A DNA stretch of 64,000 nucleotides from Diphasiastrum complanatum. Taxonomy: Eukaryota > Streptophyta > Lycopodiopsida > Lycopodiales > Lycopodiaceae. The first letter of the stretch is position 1; each line of letters opens with the position of its first letter. Made by a program: the position numbers and the translations under genes. Below are positions 44,069-54,000 of this stretch, one piece after another. Location: contig CM055108.1 in assembly GCA_029204225.1 (NCBI GenBank), positions 1,202,217-1,266,216 of the forward strand, in the 5' to 3' direction. The notes below the pieces were generated by a model. It was given only the letters and a program-made list of their open reading frames with translations. It ran no database searches and was not told the DNA's origin.

Positions 44069-45650
44069 ATGGCTACAAATGGAAGCTTCATGTTGGAGAG
44101 CAATGATAGGTGGAGGAGAGCCCTTTGGCACCTCAACAACAATTTGAGGTACGATAGGAGAGCAAAGAAATCTCTTCATGTTATCAAGATGAATATTACT
44201 AATGAACTTCTCAAGGAATTTGGTAATTGCACTACATCTAGTGAAGCTTGGAAAACCTTGAAGAAGGTTTATGAATTCAAGTCTACATCAAGGGTACAAA
44301 CCCTTAGGAGGCGAATCTTGCAATGTCTTTAAAAGAAGGATGAAAGTGCTCATGCTTTTGTTTTGAAAGTTAAAGCTTTGAATGATGAATTTGCATGTAT
44401 TGGAGAGAGCATTAAAGATAGTGAGTTTGTGCAAGTAGTCCTTAATGGCTTATTGGATGAACATACTAACTTGGTGCAAAGTTTTGCTATTAAAAAGACA
44501 TTACCAAGTATGGAGGACTTGCAAGAGTTCTTGGTGGCTAAAGAATTTAGACACCAAGCAAGAGGAGGATCATCTTCTACATCTCAAGTTGGAAAGGAGG
44601 AAGCTATGTTCTCAAAAGAAAAGTTTAAGGGCAAGGGCAAAAGCAAGAGGTCTAAAGGGTAAGATCAATGTGAGTCTTCCACTTTTGTTGGAAAGAAGAA
44701 AGAAAAATCAAAGCTAAAATGTTTTAATTGTGGAGTCAAAGGACATTTTGTTAGTGATTGCTTCAGTAAGTAAAGAGATCAACGTGAGAAGCAAAGAGAT
44801 CTAGCCCACTGATAAGGATGGTGTTGATAAACAAAATCCAACTGATTCCTTTGTCATGTCTTCTTGCTTGTTGGCTAATCATTGATATAGTGATCCTTGG
44901 TAGATTGATAGTGGAGCTAGCTCACATATGACATTTCATAAGGAGTATTACTCTTCATTGGTGGCATATGAAGGTGACGAGAAGGTGATCTATATGGCCA
45001 ATGATGGTGAGTTTGCAATCAATTCCTATTTTCTCTCTACTAATAGGAATGTGAATTTGAAGAATGTTTTGTTCATTCCATCAATCACTAAGAATATTCT
45101 TAGTGTTAGGACAAGGATATTAAGGTGGGGTTTGTTGGTGATTCTTGCTTGATCAAAATGAATGGAACCTTGATTGCCAATGGCAAGAGACAAGGTGATC
45201 TTTACAAACCTAATGAATATGCTGTTTTCAACCATGGTGGTTTGGAGACAAAGAAGCAAGTTTGTGAGGTTTGTTCAATGTCAAAGTCACATAGGTTTTC
45301 TTATTCTAGATGTAGATCAAGATCTAAGGTGTCTTTCAATAAGTACATTTGGATGTGAATTGTACTAGTGCTTTGAGTAATGGAGGAGCAAAAATGTTTG
45401 TGAGTTGCATTGATGACTTTAGTTGATACTATTGGACTTATTTTCTAAAGTGTGAGGACTTCATACTTGATGTTCTTCTCAAGTTCAAGAATTTTGTGGA
45501 GAGTCAATTCAATATGAATATCAAGTGTTTAAGGTTGGAAAATGAAGACCTATCAACAAATTTCAAAGAGGTTTGTGTGGCACATGGAATCAAGAGAGAT
45601 ATCTCAAATACAAAGGTTCTACATGGTAGGTGGTTTGCAACATCTTCTTC
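44069..45650 (+). pseudogene. Ty1-copia gag-protease-integrase, heavily broken (MATNG family)
   Basis: Starts MATNGSFMLESNDRW but the next gag segment is deleted (joins to RYDRRAKKSLHVIKMNITNE). Continues AWKTLKKVYEFKSTSRVQTL, a stop, HAFVLKVKALNDEFACIG, a Lys-rich linker, zinc knuckle CFNCGVKGHFVSDC, several stops, protease WIDSGASSHMTFHKEYY, LFIPSITKNILSV, then CEVCSMSKSHRFSYSR and a damaged integrase core (CIDDFS, stop, YYWTYFLKCEDF) ending near 45640. The GPQ-type and catalytic RSDNGGEY blocks are decayed (CLRLENED). It is clearly dead. Confidence 0.9.
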
Positions 45651-46740
45651 TCAATTAGATCCCTAATCAAGTGGTACTTGATCGCGATGTGTTTCGTTCT
45701 CGAGTGGAACACAGGATCTTTTGTCAAATGTATTGCAGATGTGTTATCCATCTGCAAGATCAGAGGCTCTTCCTTGTATTGCCAATTCGTCCAGGAACTG
45801 CCTGAGCCAGATTATCTCGTTGGCCATCTTTGCTGCTACAATGTACTCAGCTTCGTAAGATGACTGAGTCACAATGGTCTGCTTCTTGCTGACCCAGAGA
45901 ACTGCCGCCCCTAACGTGATGGTGCATCCTCCTGGGACGCTTTTACAATTGTCCTTGAGGGATGTCCAACTAGGATCACTATAGGAAAGCATCTTGAAAC
46001 CTGCATCACAACAATAACACAAGCCATAATCTCTCATTAAGATATTGCAAGACTTGTTTTGCAATCTTCCAATGTGTCGAGCTTGGATTTGTACAGAATT
46101 GGATCATCCTGAACACCGCATAAGCAAGGTTAGGGCATGTGTTTTCTACAAGGTACATCAGCGAACCTAGCAGCTTCCTGTAGGGTGTGAGCTGCATTTG
46201 TTCTCTCTTTTCAAGGGTCATTGTAGGATCTTTCGCGAGCATGGTTCTCATCGTTTGGAAAGATCTGGGTAAGGCTCTCAACAGGTATGTGAGCTGCTTC
46301 TCAGCTGACACTGCATTCTCTGCTCCAAAGTTATGTAGTGATAGAAATAGACCCTTCATCTTCCTTACAAAAGAAGTGAGGTCTTTCCCATACCACTGTA
46401 GATTTGTCAGTTGATCTTCTAGCATCATTATTTGACTTTTTGATTTCATTTGAAATCTCGTGAGCAATGCATCCCACATCTCCTTAGCGTTGGAGAGTGT
46501 AGCCAGGTCAAGTGTGAGATTGTCTTCGATGGATGAAGATAGCAAGGCTACTACCTTGTCATTTTTCTCCCTCCACTTGCGTAGTTCCTTGTCTAGCATC
46601 TCCTCTGTGCCATCCACCCAGGGGAATAAATCTTCACCCTTGAGTATCAATGATGTCTTAAGTTTCCAGACTAAAAAGTTAGATCTTGATGAATCAAGAA
46701 CTGTACAGATCTTGTTCTGTATGCTGCTGATTAAAGCCAT
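45620..46740 (-). pseudogene. copia gag fused in frame to RT C-terminus/RNase H (internal deletion derivative)
   Basis: From ATG 46740, 244 residues without a stop: gag-like MALISSIQNKICTVLDSSRS, FLVWKLKTSLILKG, KEMWDALLTRFQMKSKSQIM and LRALPRSFQTM, then at about residue 183 directly TPYRKLLGSLMYL, CPNLAYAVFRMIQF and THWKIAKQVLQYL, which is the end of reverse transcriptase and start of RNase H. A shifted frame continues with LSYSDPSWTSLKDNCKSVPG, VSKKQTIVTQSSYEAEYIVA and finally VFHSRTKHIAIKYHLIRD. The zinc knuckle, protease, integrase and most of RT are missing. It resembles a short defective derivative rather than random decay. Confidence 0.85.
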
Positions 46741-46814
46741 TGCTTCTGGAGTCTGTTCTCTTGTTGATGGTTGTTCGTCTGAATCTACTTTCTTACAATA
46801 GTTCTAAGAGATTT

Positions 46815-49034
46815 ATCTTCACTACAAGTGTTCAATAATGTGAGATTGTAGGTGTTGGATCCATTCCTTTATGTCTAGGATAGATCTAGACAATGTTCTT
46901 TATGTACCTTCAATCACAAAGAACTTGTTGAGTGTAGGACAACTTATGGATAGTAAATTAGATGTACATTTCAAGCATGGAGCATGTTCTATCTTGAAAG
47001 ATGAAGAATGTGTTGCTAGTAGTTTCAAGCAAGGGAGTTTATTCATATTGGATGCTAATGTAATGTTTGGATGTGTGAACATGGCAAGGGAGGAGCTCAC
47101 TCAAGTGAAATTATGGCACAAAAGGTTAGGCCATCCTAACTACAAAGCTATGGAGACCATGGTGAAAAGGAGCTAGCAAGTGGACTTCCCAAAACCATAT
47201 CCAAGTGTGGAAATCTTTGTGAAGCTTGTGGACTCTCCAAATCTCATAAGCTACCTTTCAAAAGATCTTTGACAAGATCTAACTCTCCTCTTGACCTTAT
47301 ACACTCAGATGTTCATTCATTTTCACATGAATCAAATGGTGGAGCTCTTATGTATGTCACTTTTAATGATGATGGATCAAGATACTCTTGGGTTTATCTC
47401 TTGTCTAAGAAAAGTGAGGTTTTTGAGTCCTTTGTAAAGTTCAAAACCCTTGTGGAAAAGCAACTTAATACTAGCTTGAAAGCATTAAGAAGTGATAATG
47501 GAGGGGAGTACATCTCCAATAGGACGAAAGAGTTTTGTGAAACTAATGGCATCATGAGAGATTTTAGTTGCACAAATACTCCACAACAAAATGGAGTAGT
47601 TGAGAGAAAGAATAGGACACTATGTGAGTGTGCTAAAGCTTGGAGGTTAGATGCATCCCTTCCTATTTCATTTTGGGGAGAAGATATTTTATGTGCAAAC
47701 TTTCTATGTAATAGAATGAGTAATGGTGCCATTAAAGTACTTACACCTTATGAGATGTTGTATTGCAAAAACCCAAATCTTAGTGATTTAAAAGTTTTTG
47801 GATGTACTTGTTATGTACATTTTCCTTTAGAAACAAGGAAAAAGGAAGATGCCACTTCTTTTAAAGACATCTTTGTTGGTTATAGTGAAAATAAGAAAGC
47901 TTATAGGATATTTGATCCTATTACCAAGAAAGTTGTTGTAAGTAGAGATGTACTTTTTGATGAATCTCTCCAAGCCAAAGGAAAGGTGGCCTCCAACAAC
48001 ACTCAACTTGTCAAGGATCATGCTATGGCCGAGGAGGAGCTTCATGAAGACGAAGACCAAGTGAAACTTATTCAAAGTCCAAGGGTGTCAAGAAGATCAA
48101 CAAGGACAAGGATTGAGCCATCAAGGCTCACTTATAGTGAAAAAGGGGAGCAAAGGGAAGATTCTCAACTACTCAACTCTTATGCTTTCTTGACTACTAT
48201 GCTTGAAGAACCAACTAGTTTTGAGGAAGCAAATAAGTCTCAACATTGGAGGAAAGCTATGCAAGTAGAGTTTGATGCATTAATGGAAAATCAAACTTGG
48301 AAGCTTGTAGATCTACCTTATGGAAAGAAGCATCTTACTTGTAAATGGATATATAGATTGAAATATAATCAAGATGGTTCCATTCATAAGTATAAAGCTA
48401 GACTTGTAGCAAAAGGTCTTTTGCAAGTCAAAGGCATAGATTATGATGAAACCTTTGCACCTGTTGCAAAGCTTGTGACCATTAGATTAATCATATGTCT
48501 TGCTACTTCTTTCAAATGGGAGGTTTTTCAACTTGACGTGACAAACTCTTTCTTGAATGGATTCTTGGAAGAGGAAATCTACATGTGACAACTCGAGGGC
48601 TTCATCAAAGATGGAAGACAAGGTGTGTTTTTTTGAAGAAGAGTCTTAGTATGGACTCAAGCAAGCACCAAGAGCATGGTACTCTAGGTTGCATTCGTAT
48701 CTTATTTCCATTGGATTTGTTGTAAGTTCTTATGAACCATCATTGTACTACAAATGTACTGATGGGAAAATCATTATCTTAGTTTTATATGTTGATGACA
48801 TTATACTCACAAGAAATGATCTAGATAGCTTCCATGCTCGAACAAAGCACATTGAGATTTCACATCATTTCGTGAGGGAGAAAGTGCAAGTAGAGGAGAT
48901 CAAGCTTATTCATGTTTCATCATTAGATTGCATTGCTGATATACTCACCAAGGTATTGCCTAAAGATCCATTTGTAAAATTAAGATTGGCTCTTGGAGTT
49001 ATAGATAGATCTATGCTAGATTTACCAAGCTAGA
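46815..49034 (+). pseudogene. Ty1-copia pol with RT/RNase H internal deletion
   Basis: Begins inside protease (LDNVLYVPSITKNLLSVGQL), then integrase zinc motif (LWHKRLGHPN) and a 439-residue frame at 47269-48588 with the core HSDVH, RSDNGGEY, TPQQNGVVERKNRTL, the linker SRRSTRTRIEPSRLTYSEKG and the RT start (CKWIYRLKYNQDGS, KARLVAKG, FQLDVTNSFLNG) ending at a stop after EEEIYM. After a frameshift, 48689-49033 gives [15 protein letters not shown] joined directly to [19 protein letters not shown] and ends [12 protein letters not shown]. About 200 residues between these RT and RNase H blocks are deleted. The 5' part (LTR, gag) is absent. Confidence 0.92.
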
Positions 49035-49045
49035 TTTTTGAGGAG

Positions 49046-49674
49046 TGTGAGAAATACAAAAATTATGCTTGATCAAGGCCAAAATCATGTATATAGGATG
49101 ATTACACATGTGTGGAGCCTGTTACCACATGTGAAGTTAGTGTACTTGTCATGTACCATAATCATATAGGTTCTACATATGATTAAATTCAAGTTCTAGT
49201 GGCTAAAAAGGCCAAAAACTAGTTTTCTAGACATATGACACATGGCATCAATCTATTGATTGCATGAGCCACATCCTTAGGTTAGATGTCACATCCCATG
49301 AGTAGAGGACAGCTCACACGTGTGGAATAGGCTGAAGTAGGCGAGTTTTGACTTCTATAAGATTTCCAAGTAGATCTCCATATAGTAGGAAATTGGACCA
49401 AAAATGTTCAAAATAGAAAGTTTGATCCAAGTGTCAATTTTGGATGATGATTCACCATATGACAAAGCATCCTCACACGTGTGAGATCTGATGCATGATC
49501 AGTACCTCAAACTCCAGAAAGTGTATTTATAGAGGCATATTTGCCCATAATCAACATGAAACATCAATCTTGATTTTGGAAGTAATTTTGTGTCAATCTC
49601 TCCATTTGTCTACATTTGTTTTGAATGTTTTGAGTTTCTATCATAGTGTAGTAAATTTGATTTGCTTGCTACCT
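49046..49674 (+). mobile_element. 3' LTR of the preceding copia, right end truncated
   Basis: The stop of the pol remnant is followed by a purine tract (TTTGAGGAG) and TGTGAGAAATAC. It contains two CACACGTGTG-type words and a TATA-like TATTTATAGAGG near 49523. The expected ...TTTCTCACA end is missing; the sequence passes directly into a (-) gag fragment at about 49675. Confidence 0.65.
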
Positions 49675-50384
49675 TCATCTCTTTGCTTCTTCAAACATTC
49701 ATTAGCAAAATGCCCTTGATTTCACAATAAAAGCATTTCAACTTAGACTTATCTTTCGTTTTGCCAAAAGAGAAAGTGTCATCTTGATCTTGCATTTTAG
49801 ACCACTTGCCTTTGCCTTTACCCTTGAACTTGCTTTTGATGAACATAGCCTCCTCTTCATAATGAGATATTGATGTAGATCCACTTCCTCTTGATTGAAG
49901 CCTATACTCCTCATTCACCAACATCTCTTGCAAATCCACAATACTTGGCAAATTCTTTTGAAAAACTTTGAACAAGATTAACGTAATCATCCAACAAGCC
50001 ATTGAGTATAACTTGAACAAGTTCTACCTCCTTAATGCTTTCATCAATACATGCTAACTCATCATTGAATGCTTTAACCCTCAAAACAAAAGCATGAGTA
50101 ATCTCTTCCTTCTTTTGAAAACTTTGAAAGATTTGCCTTCTAAGAGTAAGCACTCTTGATGTGGATTTGGATTCATAAAGCTTCTTCAAAGCTTCCCAAG
50201 CCTCCAAAGATGATGTGCACTTACCAATCTCCTTGAGAACTTCATTGGTAACATTCATCTTAGTCATGTGTAGAGCCCTTTTGTCCCTCTTATCATACCT
50301 CATATCTTGAGATGCTTGAGGCCTCTCCTCCACACCTGCAACAATCTCCATCAACTCATTCACCTCCAATAAGGACTCCATCCT

Positions 50385-50528
50385 TGTTAGAAATTCATAA
50401 ATGATAATATGGATGGACAGACTAGGATTTGAACCCAGGACCTCCCTCATACCGGATGAGATGCTCTACCCCTAAGCTATCCGCCATGTTTGATAGTTCT
50501 CTCCAGAGTGTGGATTGATATTACAACA
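50385..50528 (-). repeat. 3' LTR of the miniature element
   Basis: 144 bp. The tRNA-like core is at 50421-50485, with A box TAGCTTAGGGG and B box GGTTCAAATCC, each slightly decayed relative to the 5' LTR. It has an extra segment (about TCTGTCCATCCATATTATC) before the shared CTAACA end. Confidence 0.87.
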
Positions 50529-50540
50529 CCCCCCCTCAAG
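50529..50540 (-). other. polypurine tract of the miniature element
   Basis: Minus strand CTTGAGGGGGGG directly abutting TGTTG of the 3' LTR. Confidence 0.8.
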
Positions 50541-50598
50541 CCACACTTGGTTGGGGTCCTAGCTATCACCTGTCCCACAACTTGGGTCATTTAACCAT

Positions 50599-50611
50599 GG
50601 CTTTGACACCA
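50599..50611 (-). other. primer-binding site of the miniature element
   Basis: Minus strand TGGTGTCAAAGCC, 11 of 13 matches to the initiator tRNA-Met site TGGTATCAGAGCC, five bases after the 5' LTR. Confidence 0.78.
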
Positions 50612-50616
50612 TGAAC

Positions 50617-50731
50617 TGTTAGGTCTAGGATTCGAACCTAGGACCTCTCTCATACCGGATGGGATGCTCTACCACTGAGCTATCCACCTTGTTTGATAGT
50701 TCTTTCTAGAGTGTGGATTGATATTCCAACA
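50617..50731 (-). repeat. 5' LTR of the miniature element
   Basis: 115 bp on the minus strand. Starts TGTTGGAATATCAATCC, has a CACACTCT..GAACTATCAAACA head, then the tRNA-like core, and ends CCTAGACCTAACA. Confidence 0.87.
50622..50688 (-). other. tRNA-like sequence in the 5' LTR (A box and B box)
   Basis: The A box TAGCTCAGTGG (50672-50682) and B box GGTTCGAATCC (50628-50638) both match the pol III consensus, and their starts are 44 nt apart. The D stem GCTC/GAGC and the T arm CTAGG-TTCGAAT-CCTAG pair perfectly. The anticodon stem is clearer in the 3' LTR (TCTCA/TGAGG) around a 7-nt loop TCCGGTA. The acceptor stem pairs only partly, so it is a tRNA-derived promoter module rather than a functional tRNA gene. 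Confidence 0.8.
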
Positions 50732-50811
50732 ATCCTCACCTTCCAAGTAGAATAGTTGATTGAGGTAAGCCTATCATTGCCTTCCAACATGAATCCACCA
50801 CTTGTAGCCAT

Positions 50812-50953
50812 GTTGCAATGAACTATATTTCATACGTGGAGAACCGAAAATAGCAATAAATGATTATTATACACATAGAATTGCAAGATAACATCATGAG
50901 AGTGCACCAATGAGTAGTAGAACCCAAGGAGAACCATGTTTAATGATGAAAAG
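50812..50953 (-). mobile_element. 3' part (U5 side) of the LTR of the (-) copia, first piece
   Basis: The reverse complement matches about 60340-60450 of the complete LTR (ACATGGTYCTCYTTGGGTTC, TTGCAATT.TATGTGTA, TTGCTATTTT). It precedes the gag ATG at 50811; the primer-binding site is lost. The remainder of this LTR lies beyond the inserted (+) copia at 55439-55757. Confidence 0.72.
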
Positions 50954-51066
50954 AGTTAGAATTAAAGTTAGAATCACTATGTTACTGTACTGTGGGTCCT
51001 CTCAGTGGATAAGGATCAGTTGGCCTCGCCACAAGGCAAGTCAACGGGACATGCGTCCCGCCAACG
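50954..51066 (+). mobile_element. truncated 5' LTR of the (+) copia 50954-55438
   Basis: Matches 55165-55277 closely (AGTTAGAATTAAAGTTAGAA, GGATAAGGATCAGTTGGCCT, GGGACACGCGTCCCGCC palindrome region) and then jumps to the gag ATG. The rest of the LTR, the primer-binding site and the leader are missing. Confidence 0.82.
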
Positions 51067-51069
51067 AAC

Positions 51070-54000
51070 ATGGGAGAGTCCATTTTGAGTGAAAGTAACA
51101 AATTGGACGGGATTTCCAACTATGCAGTGTGGAAAGTCAAAATGAAAAACATACTGATGGAGAAAGATGTGTGGGAAGTTGTCACAAGTGATGAGAGAAG
51201 GCCGCCAAATGAAGCAGACATCAAAGTGTTCGACAAAAAGATGAGGAAAGCTTTGACCTTCATTAACTTGTCAGTGAAGAATCACATCATTACCCACATT
51301 TGTGATGCTATTACACCCAGACAGGCATGGGATGTGCTAAAGGAGCAATTCGAGACGTCAAATCCGTCAAGAATCATGTTACTGAAGTCAAAGTTGAATA
51401 GTGCCCACATGGAGCAAGGAGAGCACATTCAGACATACATGACTAGAATAAAGACAATGAGAGATGAACTGCATTCTATTGGAGAGTGCATACATGATGT
51501 GGAGCTGGTGCATAATGCATTATGCGGCATTGCAGAACCCTATCAGATGTTTGTGAGCAGAATAGCATCAAGAGAAAGATTGCCAACCTTGGACGAGCTC
51601 ACAGGAATTTTGATGCAGGAAGAGTAACGACTGTCTAAGCAACAATTTGCCAAGTCTCAAGAGGATGAGGGATCTTCCAGCAAAATTAAGAAGAAAGACA
51701 AGTGCTTCCATTGTGGTAAAAAGGACCATTGGAAGAGTGAATGTCGCAAATTCCTGGCAGAACAAGACAAGGGAAAACCAAAACAAGCAGGTAACCTTGT
51801 CGATGAGGGTGAGATTGAAGACTCTAGCATCTTCATATTTGCACTGTCATCTAATCAAGATGATCAAGCATGGTATATTGACTCAGGAGCCACAAGACAC
51901 ATGACAGACAACAAGAATTGGTTTAGTAGTTTGAAGGTGTTGGATAATAAAACATATGTTCCACAAGCAAATGGTGAGGTGTGCATGATCAAGAGGATAG
52001 GCACAGTTTCAATCCAACTGCCTGATGGCAAAATCAGGATGATCAGGGAGGTACTTTACGTACCAGGTTTGAAGAAAAATCTACTTTCTGTTGGAGTCAT
52101 TACTGATCAAAAGTTCAGAGTAGAATTCACCCATGATTGTTGCTTTGTGAAGGATGCGAACCAAAAGTTCAAAGTTATTGCGAATGGAATAAGAGAGCCC
52201 AATACAAAATTGTACATGTTGAATGCTACAATCAAGGGGCAACATGGACTTGTATCGTCCATTCCTTTGCAAACTGAGTTGTGGCACAAGAGGCTTGGTC
52301 ACTTGAACTTGGGAAGCCTCAGTTTGATGAGAAAATTAGAGATGGTAACAAGACTGCCTACCATAGAAGATCACTTGAAATTGATGTGCGAAACTTGTGT
52401 ATATGGGAAGCAACATCGAGAGAAGTTCAATAAAGGGGTGTTGCAAGAGCAAAGAACATCTTGGATTTAATCCACACAGATTTATGCGGGCCTATGAGGA
52501 CCATGTCCTTAGGAAAAGCCTTCTATTTCATGACCTTTATTGATGATATGTCACGTAAGATGTGGATCTACTTCTTGAAGAAGAAGTCAGATGCATTTGA
52601 TAGCTTCAAGAACTTCAAAAACTTGGTCAAAAATCAGACAGGTAGGAAGATCAAAGTCCTAAGATCAGATAGTGGAGGTGAGTATAAGTCTAATGACTTC
52701 AATGATCTTTGTGATCAATGTGGGACTAAAAGACAATTTACGCAAGCTCATACTCCTGCTCTCAATGGTGTAGTTGAGCGCAAAAATCGTACGATCGTGG
52801 AAAGTGCCAGATCTATGCTAGTTGAGATGAAACTACCAAAAGATTTTTGGTCAGAAGCATGTAGCACGATAGTCTATCTTCAAAATAGAAGTCCTACCAT
52901 TGCCATACCAAAGATAACACCTGAGGAAGCATTCACAAAGAAAAATCCAAAGGTGAACCACTTGCGAATCTTTGGATGTAAGGCCTTTGTACAGATTCCT
53001 AAGGAAGAGAGACGTAAACTTGATGTAAAAGCTATCAAGTGCATATTCCTAGGATATGATGATCGTGTGAAGGGCTATAGATGTTTTGATCCAGTCGAAA
53101 ACAAAATCCATATAAGCCGAGATGTTATCTTTGATGAATCCAAGATGTATGAAGACGAGGATGCTGAGAAGATAGACATATCCAGTGGAAAAGATGGTAT
53201 AGTGAGAATACCACCTGATGATGATCCATTCATTGACCTTCCGAGTAATGAACATGAGGATACATCTGAAGATACTACTACTCAACCTCAAGAAATAGGT
53301 TGGAGAGGTAGGACAAACCTTTTGGTGCAAGAAGGATTGAAGTTACTTGTGACAAATGCAAGGAGAAGGATGTACCATGGGATACATTTTTACCAGGCAG
53401 CCGATCACCTGACAGAAAGCTCCCTAAGTGGTTTGAGAGATTGATGGAGAGCCGTGACATAGATGACTTTCCAGGATTATCTAACCAGGGAGAGCTACGA
53501 AGATCAACAAGAGAGAAGATACTACCTGAAAGGTATGAAGCAAATTATGCTCTCTTATCTAGCATTATTCAAAGCAAAGAACCTTCGACTTATGGTGAAG
53601 CGAAGGATGATGACATTTGGATCAAGGCCATGGGAGAGGAGATGGAGTCAATTGCTAAGCATAGCACATGGGACTTAGTAGAACCCCTAGTTGGCAAGAA
53701 ACCCACTAGTTGCAAATGGGTATACAGGACTAAGTACCATGCAGATGGAAGTATAGCAAAGCACAAAGCAATATTGGTGATCAAAGGGTACGCACAAAAT
53801 AAAGGCATTGACTATGAGGAGACCTTTGTGCTGGTTTGTAAGTGAAATACTCTATGTCTACTTATTGCTTTAGCTTCACATTTTGGTTGGCCTTTACATC
53901 AGATGGATGTGAAATCTGTTTTTCTAAATGGTGAGTTAGAAGAAGAAGTGTTCATGGATCAACCTGAAGGCTTTGTAATGAAAGGACATGAAAATAAAGT

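Larger units (their letters stand above)
50385..50731 (-). mobile_element. miniature LTR retrotransposon (TRIM/SMART-like) with tRNA-like LTRs
   Basis: A 347-bp element with 5-bp target duplications ATCCT (50380-50384 and 50732-50736). In its sense (minus) direction: 5' LTR 50731-50617 (115 bp, TGTTGG...CTAACA), primer-binding site 50611-50599, 58-bp spacer, polypurine tract 50540-50529 (CTTGAGGGGGGG) and 3' LTR 50528-50385 (144 bp, TGTTGT...CTAACA). It has no coding capacity. The two LTRs align throughout except for 29 extra bases near the end of the 3' LTR, and differ by scattered substitutions, several of CpG-decay type. Each LTR contains a tRNA-like core with A and B boxes. Mobilisation would require proteins from another element in trans. 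The structure is seen directly; the class name is inferred. Confidence 0.88.
49675..50811 (-). pseudogene. Ty1-copia gag, interrupted by a miniature LTR element
   Basis: ATG at 50811 gives MATSGGFMLEGNDRLTSINY and STWKVR. The frame resumes at about 50379 with MESLLEVNELMEIVAGVEER, ALHMTKMNVTNEVLKEIG, AWEALKKLYESKSTSRVLTL and LVQVILNGLLDDY, a frameshift, then a Lys-rich linker and a zinc knuckle CFYCEIKG with a frameshift before HFANEC. The 347-bp interruption at 50385-50731 is flanked by ATCCT on both sides; the uninterrupted sequence is preserved in the sister fragment at 60880-60900. The end at 49675 abuts another element. Confidence 0.92.

Noticed and set aside
50622-50688. A free-standing functional tRNA gene
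   Set aside because: The acceptor stem pairs only partly, position 33 of the anticodon loop is not T, and the same core recurs within a second LTR of the same element.
50385-50731. Interpretation as a dimeric tRNA-derived SINE
   Set aside because: TG/CA ends, exact 5-bp duplication, a tRNA-Met-type primer-binding site and a polypurine tract placed correctly between two repeats fit an LTR element better; kept as the main alternative.
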